Below are positions 1 to 8,584 of a stretch of DNA of 21,801 nt, one piece after another. Positions within the stretch are counted from its first letter, which is position 1. Every line of letters begins with the position of its first letter. The DNA lies in assembly GCA_016713865.1 (NCBI GenBank), contig JADJOG010000034.1, positions 1 through 21,801 on the forward strand, written 5' to 3'. This DNA is from Flavobacteriales bacterium (GTDB lineage Bacteria > Bacteroidota > Bacteroidia > Flavobacteriales_F > PHOS-HE28). A program made the translations under genes and the position numbers. Under the pieces are notes generated by a model. That model was not told the DNA's origin. It did no database searches and saw only the letters and a list, made by a program, of their open reading frames with translations.

Positions 1-2344
1 GGAGGAACATGCGCATGCCCGTGCCGTCGTCGGCGATGGGGCCGAACTCATCCTTGGTGGGTTTGCCCAAGCGGAAGAGGTCGCTGAGGCGGAAGTTGAT
101 GCGGTGGTCGATGCGGTCGTCGAACCAATGCGTGCCGGCCAGCTCGATGTCGAGGGCGTTGCTGCGCACTTCCATCATCGGCACATGCACGGCGCCGTCG
201 CGGATCTCGATGCGGTTCTCGAGCTTGGCGAAGCGGATCTCGGTCAGTCGCTTGCGCAGCTCATCGGTGTCCACGAAGGGTGATACGAGCTTGTTCTTCC
301 GCAGGTAATCGGCAATGGCCAGCAACTGCGCCTGCTCCTTGATCGCGCCATTGTCCACCGCGATGTCGATGGTGCAGGCGATGCGGTCGCGATCGAGCTT
401 CATGCTGGGCGAGAGCGGCGCGCGGGAAGGCGATGCTGGCGCGGGCCGTTCCGCTCAGAGTGCGCGCGGCCGATGAACCCCTGCCCGAAATCCTGGAACT
501 CGCGGAAGAGTTCCCAACGTTGATGTCCTTCACCGCGCATCGATGGCGAGCGGATAGAAGCGCGGCGCGCTCACCGCCTCTGGCGTCCAATTCAAGCTGC
601 CGAGCACAGCGCCATCGGCCGTGTTGAAGGTGACCGGCGATGCGCAGCACGCGGTCCTGAGGCGGATGGTGCCGTTGATGCCCGTGGCGCGGAAGTCCTC
701 GAAGACCAGCTCGTCCACTTGCGCGCGCAGGTCGAGCTCGATGGTGGCGGGCAGCACCACGGCGTAATCGCTGCTGCCTGATTTTGGTGCATCGCTCTGC
801 AACAGCGCAGCGAGATCGAGTCGCTCGCTTCGGCCCTTGGCTTCGATCACCAAACGCTCGTTGCCGAAGAGCACGAAGGGCACCAGGTTGCGCAAGGTGC
901 CGCTCAGCTCGATGGGACTGCCTTGCACCACGGCCTTCAAGCCGCGCACGGTGGCATCGTTGCCGTGGACCCCCATCTCGGCGGTGAGGTGCTCCACCTT
1001 GTGGCGCACGCCTTTCACTTTCAGCGTGGCATCGCTCAGCGACACGTGGCCGCTCACCTTCACGGCGCGGAGATCGCTCGGACGCAGATCGCTCATGTCG
1101 CGGAGCGTTCCATCCACCTTGATGTCGGCGGTGAAGCGGCCCACGGCCTGCTCCATCGTATCCACACCGGCGAAGCGCAGCAATTCGGCCAGCGGCATGT
1201 CGCAGCGGATGTCGGCTTTCACCGGCGCGTTCTTCAAACCGCTGGAGCTCCAATCGGCGCGCAGGGACCCGTTGCCGCTCTTGGCCCGCAGGTCGTTCAC
1301 CTTCAGCTTGCGGATGCCGCCATCGGATGCCACTTCCAACGAAAGCTCGCCGTAGATGTCGGTGAAGGCGGTGCCGCTCTTGCGCTCCTTCATGCGTCCT
1401 TGCCGCACTTGCGCACCGATCGACAGCGGCGGTCCGTCGCCTTCCAGCGATCCCGCGTATTTCACCGCGAGGTCCACTTCACCATTCACGCTGAAGCGCA
1501 TCAACTCATCGCGCACCCCGCCGGGCAGCTGTGCCACTGTTCGCCTCAGATCGAGGCCGAGACCATTGGCGCGCAGATCGATCTCCTTGCCCTTGGGCGT
1601 GGGCAGCACCGCCAGCGTGACTTGCAAAGGCACCTTGCCCAATTGCACATCGCCCTCGGTGATGCGGAAGGCGCCATCGCCGAAACTCATCTTCAAGGCC
1701 AGGTGCGCATCGCGCTCATCGATGAGCTGCTTGCCGCTGCGCGTGATGCCCAGCAGGCGCACATCGCCATTGAGCCGCGCCTCGTTGGTGGTGCCGAAGC
1801 GTCCGCCGAGTTCCAGCGCATCGCTGTGCGCGAGCAGCTCCAGGCCATTTCGCGCATCGCGGAAACGGAGGGCCAAGCCATCGAAGCTCACGGCGCGCAA
1901 GTCGATGGGCGACGACTCCGTGGCCGAAGTATCGGTGCGCCAGATGAGGTAGTTCTCCGCGCCGTTGGCATCGAGGCCGGGGTAGAGCCGCACGTCCTGC
2001 CCGTGGATCCGCTGCACGGCGTAGTCGCCGGCGAAGAGGTCCCAGAGGTTGAACTCCAAGTAGAGGTCCTGCGCGGCGAGCAGGGTATCGGCGGGCTGGC
2101 CGTCGGTGCGCAGTTCATCCACCTGCACCTGCCGCATGCGGATGCTGGCCTTCGGGAAACGCTTGATCAGGGTGAGCTCGATGTCGGCCACCTTCACGGG
2201 CACCAGCAGCCGCTCGTTGAGGGCGCCGATGAGCTTGGCCTTCACCTCTTCCTCGTACACCGTGGCAATGACCACCAGCGCGGTGAGGCCCACCACCAGC
2301 CCCACGGCCAGGGTGAGTGCAACACGACGGAGGGTGCGGATCAT
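1..2344 (-). CDS. AsmA-family protein, C-terminus beyond left edge, reading frame broken four times
   Basis: Large membrane-anchored protein of the AsmA family, whose members sit in the envelope and are linked to outer-membrane biogenesis or lipid transport. The N-terminus (MIRTLRRVALTL) has Arg residues followed by one hydrophobic segment at about residues 7-27; a long beta-rich region follows. One frame is open from the start down to a stop at 530-532. AsmA-like sequence then continues in other frames: LFREFQDFGQGFI near 472-510, RTLSGTARASIAF near 426-464, and from about 424 to the left edge a stretch with RNKLVSP-like, RLTEIRFAKLENRIEIRDGAVHV-like and HWFDDRIDHRINFRL-like segments. The last part is back in the original frame. 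I place one missing base near 533, one missing near 515, one extra near 471 and one extra at 424-426, net zero. An earlier TTG at 2359 is open, but a -7-like element overlaps it, so I prefer ATG at 2344. No exact family member is claimed. Confidence 0.8.
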
Positions 2345-2355
2345 GGGGAAAGTGC

Positions 2356-2363
2356 GCAAGCTA
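2356..2363 (-). promoter_or_regulatory. possible -7 promoter element of the AsmA-like gene
   Basis: TAGCTTGC on the minus strand, 11 bases before the ATG at 2344, is a degenerate match to the Bacteroidota -7 element. It is weaker than the other examples in the window. It covers the alternative TTG start. Confidence 0.3.
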
Positions 2364-2497
2364 CCGGCGCACCATAGGCCCTAACGGCAAGAGGCGTGCT
2401 GTTCGTTCACAGGGGCGTGTGGGGTGTGCCCGGAACAAGCCAACATAGTCCCAACATATCCGCCTGAATTGCCAGTTCGGCTATGCACACGGAGCCT

Positions 2498-4253
2498 CTA
2501 CTGCACCACGCGGCTCAATCGAACCCGCGCATCCTCCATGCGATAGGCCTGTCGCCATGGGTTCCACAGGTAGGCCACGGCGCGTGCGGGGGGCGCACTG
2601 AAGCGGGGGATGCGGCGCAGCACGCGCAACCTATCGCCTTGCCACGAGGTTTGCAGGCGCTCGAAGTCGTTGGCCTCGTAATGCATGGTGCCGCCTTCGG
2701 CATCCTTCACTTCGATCACGATGCGCAAGCGCATCAGATCATGCGCGCTGGTGAATCGCGCGTCGAGTTCCAAGAGCCACTCACTACCGACCAGCGAATC
2801 CGGCAGCAGCGCGGGAAGCTCATGGTACTCAGAATCGCCTTCGAAGCTCGCCAGCGCGGTGTCCAGCACAGGTGCGAGTCGCAGGGGGGGCACGCGTTCG
2901 TATAGCGTGGCGCGTCCGTGCGATGCCTCTGCTACTGGCATGAACCCTAGCGGAGGCTCGAAATAGCCTGGATCCAGGAGCAGTAGATCGCAGGTGGGCT
3001 GCGGGAATCCATTCACATCCATGAAATTCAGTGTGGCGCCGCGGCGCATGCTCTCATAAGTCCAAACGCAAGCACTCTGGTGGTAACCGCCGACAAGAAG
3101 CGGTCGATCAGCCATGCGCTGGCGTTCCTCAGCGGCATCGAACAGGTTCTTGGTAATCGCCTGCTCGGGCCAGAAACTCGTGTGATCGAGATTCATGTGG
3201 AGCAACGCGCGGAACGGCAATAGGGCAAGCATGGCCGCAGCAAGACCGTGCGTGATCGCGGGATCGCGCTGAATCAGCCGCGTATGCGAAGAGCAGGATC
3301 GCGAGCGGCACCAAGTGCATGGCCGTGCGGTCGGTGGGATAAAGCACACCGCGCCCTGTAGCCAGCACCCAGCGCGCGAGCAGCTCGCCGGCGAAGAGCA
3401 GCATGAGCATGGCGAGCACGTGCCTATTCGGACTGCTGCGCAGGGAGAACGCTGCCAATAGCAACGGAAGCACGAAAAGCGCAGCGCTCGCGAGCGGCCA
3501 GCGCAGGCCCATGACCCATGCTCCCAGCGATGCCAACGTGCCATGCACGATGCCATCGGCTGAACCGTAGTAGAGCAAGTCTTGCGCGGCGAGTTCAGCG
3601 CCGTATTGGGCCAGGGCCACTAGTGGCAATGCTCCTACGAGCACGAGCGTTGCCCACGCCACCGCATCGCGTTGTCTCGACATTCCCGTACGCAAGGCGG
3701 CCATGCCGAATAGCATCGCTCCGATCACGAGCATGTTCAATGATGCGGCGGTAGCGATTGACGCGGCCAAGAGCGCGAGCAGCAAATCGATGCGTTGCGC
3801 GCGATGCCAGTACGCCATGGCATGATGCAGGGCCATGAGCAGGAACGCCAGGGCCGGACCATAGCCACGGAAAAGGGCGAAGAATTCGAAGACGAAGGGC
3901 GTGAGCAGCAAGGCACACGATGCGGCGATACGCAGCGCTGCAGATGCCATTCCGCGCGTGATGCGCCAAGCATACCACGCCCACAGGCCGAAGGCAAGAA
4001 CCGAAAAAAGCCGAAGCGCAAGAGGGCCGTCGCCGAAGAGCAGATAGCTGATTCGCGTGGCTGCAGAAGCGAGCAGATGATTGCCTGCGTCGAGATGCGC
4101 CTGCCAGGGCAGATAGACGCCCGTGAGCACGTACGTCTGAAAGGTCGCTGCCTCGTCGTGCGTGAGCGGCACGCACGCGGCGCGCAGCACCAGCCATGCA
4201 CCTGCGGCGATGGCGATCACCAGATGGAGCAGGCGCTCGGCGCGGGGGGGCAT
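2498..4253 (-). CDS. GT-C/GT39-like integral membrane glycosyltransferase, one frameshift
   Basis: Predicted polytopic membrane protein of about 584 residues after correcting one indel. The N-terminal two thirds is strongly hydrophobic and carries features of the GT39/ArnT-like superfamily, which transfers sugars from polyprenyl-phosphate donors: an acidic pair after the first membrane segment (LTHDEAATFQTY), AGNHLLAS in the first loop, FFALFRGYGPALAF and PTDRTAMHLVPLAILLF. The C-terminal third (from about residue 330) is a soluble domain I do not recognise. The frame open from 4253 is lost near 3260-3280; sequence consistent with the same protein continues one frame away (RDPAITHGLAAAMLALLPF) to a TAG at 2498. 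One extra base explains it. The ATG lies 5 bases after the stop of the CoA-transferase gene, so the two are probably co-transcribed. Substrate and acceptor cannot be told from sequence. Confidence 0.7.
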
Positions 4254-4258
4254 GGCGA

Positions 4259-4957
4259 TCAGCCGCGCTTACGCACGGTGCGTTGCTCGATGCGCTTCTC
4301 GTAGCCGCTGCCTTGGAAGATGCGTTGCACGAAGATGCCTGGCGTGTGGATCTCGTCGGGGCCGAGCACACCCGGAACAACGAGCTCCTCCACCTCGGCC
4401 ACGGTGATCTTGCCGGCCATGGCCATCATGGGGTTGAAGTTCCGTGCCGTGCGCTTGTAAACCAGGTTGCCGAAGCGGTCGCCCTTCCACGCTTTCACGA
4501 GCGAGAAGTCGGCACGCAGCCAGCTCTCGAGCAGGTGCATCTTGCCGTTGAATTCGCGCGCCTCTTTGCCTTCGCCCACCTCGGTGCCATAACCCGCTGG
4601 GGTGAAGAAGGCTGGGATACCAGCACCGCCAGCGCGGCAACGTTCGGCCAATGAGCCTTGCGGGATCAGCTCCACTTCCAATTCGCCGCTGAGCATCTGC
4701 CGCTCGAACTCGGCGTTCTCGCCCACATAGCTGCTGATCATCTTCCTGATCTGGCGCGTCTGCAGCAGGAGGCCCAGTCCGAAATCGTCGACGCCCGCGT
4801 TGTTGCTGATGCAGGTGAGGCCCTTCACGCCTTTGCGCACGAGCGCTGCAATGCTGTTCTCGGGAATCCCGCACAGGCCGAAACCGCCGACCATCAGGGT
4901 CATGTTGTCAGCGATGCCGTCGAGTGCTGCGTCGGCATTGGCCACCACTTTGTTCAT
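4259..4957 (-). CDS. scoA: 3-oxoacid CoA-transferase subunit A (SCOT-type)
   Basis: Alpha subunit of a succinyl-CoA:3-ketoacid-type CoA transferase, moving CoA between succinyl-CoA and an acetoacetate-like acid in ketone-body or short-chain acid use. The 232 residues match the usual subunit length. The signature GGFGLCGIPE is at residues 24-33, followed by SNNAGVDDFGLGLLL, and the C-terminus ends with YEKRIEQRTVRKRG, typical of the family. The catalytic glutamate belongs to subunit B, which normally follows directly; here the next gene is a glycosyltransferase, so subunit B must lie elsewhere or be missing. I chose the ATG at 4957 over an upstream in-frame start at 4996 because TATCTTCG, a promoter-like element, lies at 4976-4983 and the family N-terminus begins at MNKVV. 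It is 35 bases downstream of the holB-like stop. Confidence 0.9.
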   Translation of the reverse strand: MNKVVANADAALDGIADNMTLMVGGFGLCGIPENSIAALVRKGVKGLTCISNNAGVDDFGLGLLLQTRQIRKMISSYVGENAEFERQMLSGELEVELIPQGSLAERCRAGGAGIPAFFTPAGYGTEVGEGKEAREFNGKMHLLESWLRADFSLVKAWKGDRFGNLVYKRTARNFNPMMAMAGKITVAEVEELVVPGVLGPDEIHTPGIFVQRIFQGSGYEKRIEQRTVRKRG

Positions 4958-4975
4958 CTCGCAATGCTTTGGCGC

Positions 4976-4983
4976 CGAAGATA
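4976..4983 (-). promoter_or_regulatory. -7-like promoter element of the CoA-transferase gene
   Basis: TATCTTCG on the minus strand, 18 bases before ATG 4957, matching TAnnTTTG at all fixed positions but one. It lies between the holB-like stop and this gene, suggesting that scoA and the glycosyltransferase can be transcribed separately from holB. Confidence 0.5.
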
Positions 4984-4992
4984 GCCGGGCGA

Positions 4993-6117
4993 TCACTGGC
5001 GATCAACGCGCAGCAGTCCCATCATCCGGTAGCTCATGTCCATGAACATGACCTTCGGGTTGGCGTTGCGCTCGATGTGCGTATGGGCGATCTCCAATTC
5101 GCGGCGGATGCCATCGGCGCTCCGCTCGCTGAGCAGCTTGCTGAAGTTGCCCACGAATTCGAGCTCCTGCCCATCAACGCGCACCAAGCCATCGGCGCCC
5201 ATCCAGCGCAGCGCGCATTGCCGCATGATGAAGAGGCCATAGCGCACGAGCGATTTCTGCCATTCGCGGCCCAACTTGGCGAAACCATCGGCGAGCTCGG
5301 CGGTGGTGGTCACCTCGCGCTTATAGCAGGCGCGCAGCCAATCGCGGAAGAAGACGAAGTGCTCCGCTTCGCTCTCTGAAGCCAGTCGCACGGCTTCGAG
5401 CAGGTCGCCTTCGCTGCGAGCCGCTGCGGCCCGGGCCGCATCAATGCCCAGTTCAGGCATGCGCTCCCGCAAGGCGTCGGCGACCTCATCGGTTGCGAGC
5501 GCGGGCACTTTCACCAGCTGCGCCCGGCTCACGATGGTGGCCAGCAACTGATCCATGTCCGTGGCCACGAGGAGGAAGAGCGTGTTCGGCTCGGGCTCCT
5601 CCAGCACCTTCAGCAGCTTGTTCGATGCGGCGGCATCCATGAGCTCAGGCATCCACACCAGCATCACTTTGTGTCCTCCGCGGAAGCTCTTGAGACTGAG
5701 CCGCCGCTGGATCTCATGGGCGATATCGACCCCCATGCGCAGCTGCTTGTTCTCGCTCTCCATGCCTTCGCGCCAGCGATCCATGTCGAGATAAGGCTCG
5801 TTGCGCACTGCCTTTCGCCAATCGGTCACGAAGGCCTCGCACACCTTCACCTTGTCGGTGAAATAGATCGGGAACGCCAGGTGCAGATCGGGGTGCTCGA
5901 GCTTCGCCATCTGCAGGCACGATGGGCATTCGCCGCAGGCATCAACCGCTTGCCGGTCCTCGCAAAGCAGGTATTGCGCATAAGCGAGCGCCATGGGCAG
6001 ATTGCCGCTGCCGCGCGGCCCAACGAAGAGCTGCGCATGCGGTATGCGGCCTTCGCGGATGTTGCCGATCAGCTTGGCTTTCAGCGCGGCGTGGCCGATG
6101 ACTTTTGAGAATTGCAC
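4993..6117 (-). CDS. holB: DNA polymerase III delta' subunit
   Basis: Clamp-loader subunit delta' (374 residues), a non-motor AAA+ protein that helps load the beta sliding clamp. The N-terminus FSKVIGHAALKAKLIGNIREGRIPHAQLF has the delta'/DnaX pattern. The P-loop position reads GPRGSGN (residues 33-39): the Walker A lysine is replaced by Asn, which fits a subunit that does not hydrolyse ATP. A zinc site is visible as C52, C61, C64 and C67 (C-x8-C-x2-C-x2-C, the spacing known in E. coli delta'). NKLLKVLEEPEPNTLFLLVAT and an SRxQ motif follow, as in delta'. The start codon is GTG at 6117; no ATG is suitably placed, and TACTTTCG lies only 4 bases upstream. It is divergent from pgk. Confidence 0.88.
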   Translation of the reverse strand: MQFSKVIGHAALKAKLIGNIREGRIPHAQLFVGPRGSGNLPMALAYAQYLLCEDRQAVDACGECPSCLQMAKLEHPDLHLAFPIYFTDKVKVCEAFVTDWRKAVRNEPYLDMDRWREGMESENKQLRMGVDIAHEIQRRLSLKSFRGGHKVMLVWMPELMDAAASNKLLKVLEEPEPNTLFLLVATDMDQLLATIVSRAQLVKVPALATDEVADALRERMPELGIDAARAAAARSEGDLLEAVRLASESEAEHFVFFRDWLRACYKREVTTTAELADGFAKLGREWQKSLVRYGLFIMRQCALRWMGADGLVRVDGQELEFVGNFSKLLSERSADGIRRELEIAHTHIERNANPKVMFMDMSYRMMGLLRVDRQ

Positions 6118-6121
6118 GGGG

Positions 6122-6129
6122 CGAAAGTA
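6122..6129 (-). promoter_or_regulatory. -7-like promoter element of holB
   Basis: TACTTTCG on the minus strand with CCCC between it and the GTG at 6117. One mismatch to TAnnTTTG. With a transcription start 5-7 bases downstream, the mRNA would begin at or next to the start codon. Confidence 0.55.
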
Positions 6130-6205
6130 GCGAGCACGTTACGCGTTGAAGGGTGCCGTGTTGCGGGTTCTATCGCTACCAAGTACCCGTAACAGATCAT
6201 CGCGT

Positions 6206-6220
6206 AATGCGCAGCGCATT
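6206..6220. promoter_or_regulatory. 15-base dyad upstream of pgk, possible operator
   Basis: AATGCGC-A-GCGCATT is a perfect 7-base inverted repeat around a single central base, 15 bases upstream of the pgk -7-like element. It would overlap the -33 region. No known regulator site is recognised. Confidence 0.35.
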
Positions 6221-6235
6221 TGCATTCCGCACTTC

Positions 6236-6243
6236 TACTTTCG
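6236..6243 (+). promoter_or_regulatory. -7-like promoter element of pgk
   Basis: TACTTTCG followed by CGGCC and then the ATG at 6249. A TTTG at 6219-6222 could be the -33 box, although its spacing of 13 bases is short. The same element in the opposite direction serves holB, making a divergent pair. Confidence 0.6.
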
Positions 6244-6248
6244 CGGCC

Positions 6249-7437
6249 ATGATCACAATGGATTCGTTCGATTTCAAGGGTAAGAAGGCCTTGGTGCGCG
6301 TGGACCTGAACGTTCCGCAGGACGCCAATGGGAAGGTGACCGACGACACGCGTGCGCGAGCGATCGTGCGGACGGTGAACAAGATCACCGGCGATGGCGG
6401 CAGCGCGATCCTGATGAGCCACCTCGGCAGGCCGAAGGGCAAGGTGAACCCTGCCATGAGCTTGAAGCCGATAGCTGATCACCTGAGCGGATTGTTGGGC
6501 AAACCTGTGCTCTTCGCCATGGATTGCACTGGCCCGGACGCGAAGGCGAAGTCTGGAGCATTGCAGCCCGGCGAAGTGCTGGTGCTGGAAAACCTGCGCT
6601 TTCATCCGGAGGAAGAAGCGGGCGATGAGGCTTTCAGCAAGAGCCTCAGCGAACTCGGCGATGTGTACGTGAACGACGCTTTCGGCACGGCGCACCGCGC
6701 GCATGCCAGCACCACCATCGTAGCCAAATTCTTCCCGACGGTTAAGCTCTTCGGCTATCTGATGCAAGCCGAGATCGACAGCGTGGGCAAGGTGCTCGGC
6801 AATCCGCAACGCCCCATGACCGCCATCGTGGGCGGCAGCAAAGTGAGCAGCAAGATCGAGGTGCTCCAGAACCTCATTGGCAAATGCGACGAGCTGATCA
6901 TCGGCGGCGGCATGGCCAACACCTTCGTGAAGGCCATGGGCGGACAAACCGGCGCATCGCTGGTTGAAGAGGACCTGCTCGAAACCGCGCGCAGCATCAT
7001 CGCAGAAGCGAAAGCGAAAGGCGTGAAGCTGCATATCCCCACCGATGCGGTAGTAGCCGATGCCTTCGCCGAGACCGCGAACACCGATCAATGCGAGGCC
7101 AACGCGGTGCCCGATGGCTGGATGGCGCTCGACATCGGCCCAAAGAGCGTGGAGGCTTTTCGCGCTGCCGTGCTGCGGAGCAAGACGCTGCTTTGGAACG
7201 GACCCATGGGCGTGTTCGAGATGAAGCCCTTCCAACAAGGCACCGTCGCCATCGCGCAATCCGTTGCCGAAGCCACTTCGCATGGCGCCTTCTCACTCGT
7301 TGGCGGCGGCGATAGCGTTGCGGCCGTTAACCAATTCGGCCTTGCCGAAGATCAGTTACGTGAGCACGGGCGGTGGGGCGATGCTGGAATACTTGGAGGG
7401 CAAGGTGCTGCCGGGGATCGCTGCGATAGCAGGGTAG
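6249..7437 (+). CDS. pgk: phosphoglycerate kinase, one frameshift near the C-terminus
   Basis: Glycolytic/gluconeogenic enzyme interconverting 1,3-bisphosphoglycerate + ADP and 3-phosphoglycerate + ATP. Family motifs in order: RVDLNVP (residues 17-23), SHLGRPKGK (57-65), ENLRFHPEEE (114-123), NDAFGTAHRAHAS (142-154), GGSKVSSK (195-202), WNGPMGVFE (316-324) and the nucleotide-binding GGGDSVAAV (352-360). After GLAED (residue 368) the frame is lost at about 7353: the expected tail SYVSTGGGAMLEYLEGKVL, then PGIAAIAG, is encoded from 7354 to 7434 in another frame and ends with TAG at 7435. Loss of two bases (such as AT) best restores the family length, giving about 396 residues. Uncorrected, the frame runs on to 7475 with an unrelated tail. 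The ATG at 6249 follows the promoter element by 5 bases; an in-frame ATG at 6258 is an alternative. Confidence 0.95.
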
Positions 7438-7666
7438 ATCCCATCATCAGTCAACTCACTTGGCTTAGCGGATAGGAGAAAGCTGAGCTCTGCGAAGAGG
7501 GTTGAACGGCAATGGCTTCACCCCATGCTCGCGCGCGGGATTTGAGGTGGGTGCATTGCGATGAATAGCCGCCGTTTGAAAGCCTGAAAGAACCACAAGG
7601 CTCGCATCGTGTTTGCTTCCCTTGGGCGACCGTGGTCAACGCAGCCCCGATATTCGCGCACCGGGC

Positions 7667-8545
7667 ATGACCATTCGCAAGAAGCATCTCCTTTTCCTGT
7701 TCTGCCTATGCATCGGCATGGTCGTATCCGCTCAAGATGACGAGCACCAGGCGGGCGGTCCGGCTGAGAAGAAGGGTTTCATGTTCGGCCTGAACGTGGG
7801 CTACCTGATGCCCAACGACGAGCCGGCCACCTTCTACGATGGCACGCCCAAGGAACCCGGGTTCCTGGACCTGAATACATACCTGAACCAGTGGTTCATC
7901 CGGGACCAGGTGATCAACACCCTTGGCGATCGGGCCACGAATTACCGGCTGAGCGAATACCCGAAGGACTACCGGTACAACAATGCAATAGCGATCGGAG
8001 GCCATGTGAGGTACCAGTTCAATTGGACCCACGCCGTGGTCGCGGACCTGAACTTCGCCAGACTTCGCTCGGCCGGCATTTTCGTGATCGAGTACCCCGG
8101 CACTACCGGGCTCACCCAACCGGTCTACGAGAACTTCGAGATTACCGGAGAGGAGGACCGGATGAACCTGAGCCTCGGATACCAGGTGGCCTTGGGCGCA
8201 CCCTCCGAATTCGGCGTGCACATGGAGTTCGGTCCTCTGCTCACATCGGTCCGTGTTCGGAGCAACCAGTTCCGCATCGGCGACGGGACCTACAGCATCC
8301 TGCGCGCCCAGACGGTGGGTCCGGGGCTTGACCAATTGGTCAATGCTTCGATTCCCACGGTGAACTCGCTCGGTGGTTATGGTCAGCTGGGAGCCAACTT
8401 GGAGTTCAACAAGTTCACCGTGGATATGGCCCTGCGGATGAGCCTGGAGAAGATCGCGCTCTACGAGGGGCAGGAGGCCAGGTATCGCCCGAGCTACCTG
8501 CCCTTCGTGCGGCTGATCTACCAGGTGTCAGGGAGTGGGTCTTGA
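7667..8545 (+). CDS. secreted outer-membrane beta-barrel-like protein
   Basis: Protein of 292 residues with a clear signal peptide: MTIRKKHLLFLFCLCIGMVVSAQ, basic start, hydrophobic core and an SAQ-like cleavage site before DDEHQ. The mature part alternates polar and hydrophobic residues with repeated aromatic and glycine positions (GFMFGLNVGYLMP, GGHVRYQFNW, MNLSLGYQVALG, GVHMEFGPLL, LGANLEFNKFTVDMALRMSL) and ends in a strand-like YLPFVRLIYQV. This pattern fits an OmpA/porin-like beta barrel of Bacteroidota. I cannot name a specific family or substrate. In-frame codons continue upstream to 7613, but the signal peptide fixes the start at 7667. A weak promoter-like GATATTCG lies 10 bases upstream. 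No neighbour suggests a function. Confidence 0.75.
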   Translation: MTIRKKHLLFLFCLCIGMVVSAQDDEHQAGGPAEKKGFMFGLNVGYLMPNDEPATFYDGTPKEPGFLDLNTYLNQWFIRDQVINTLGDRATNYRLSEYPKDYRYNNAIAIGGHVRYQFNWTHAVVADLNFARLRSAGIFVIEYPGTTGLTQPVYENFEITGEEDRMNLSLGYQVALGAPSEFGVHMEFGPLLTSVRVRSNQFRIGDGTYSILRAQTVGPGLDQLVNASIPTVNSLGGYGQLGANLEFNKFTVDMALRMSLEKIALYEGQEARYRPSYLPFVRLIYQVSGSGS

Positions 8546-8553
8546 AGTTGAGC

Positions 8554-8567
8554 GGCGCTTCAGCGCC
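8554..8567. terminator. weak hairpin between convergent genes, possible terminator
   Basis: GGCGC-TTCA-GCGCC, a perfect 5-base stem with a 4-base loop, sits in the 39 bases between the stop of the outer-membrane-type protein and the stop of cvpA. The position suits a bidirectional terminator, but no T run follows on either strand. Confidence 0.35.
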
Positions 8568-8584
8568 CGGCAGCATAAGGCTGT

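Noticed and set aside
420..540. Programmed ribosomal frameshifting in the AsmA-like gene
   Set aside because: Four shifts in both directions within 110 bases, without a slippery heptamer or downstream structure, do not fit any programmed event; indel errors do.
923..2377. Long open frame on the plus strand opposite the AsmA-like gene (484 codons)
   Set aside because: It mirrors the codon structure of a recognised minus-strand gene, has a His/Gln/Ala-rich composition typical of antisense frames in GC-rich DNA, and shows no family motif.
2345..2497. Near-repeat CCAACATA (twice around 2440-2458) and GGGC/GCCC pair as possible regulatory or terminator structure
   Set aside because: Too short and too weakly paired to support a call.
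6081..7283. 400-codon minus-strand frame opposite pgk
   Set aside because: Antisense of a certain gene; translation is low-complexity His/Ala/Glu-rich without recognisable domain.
7451..7687. 78-codon minus-strand frame in the pgk-outer-membrane-protein gap
   Set aside because: Overlaps the start of the next gene, has no motif, no promoter-like element and unremarkable composition; I see no gene in 7438-7666.
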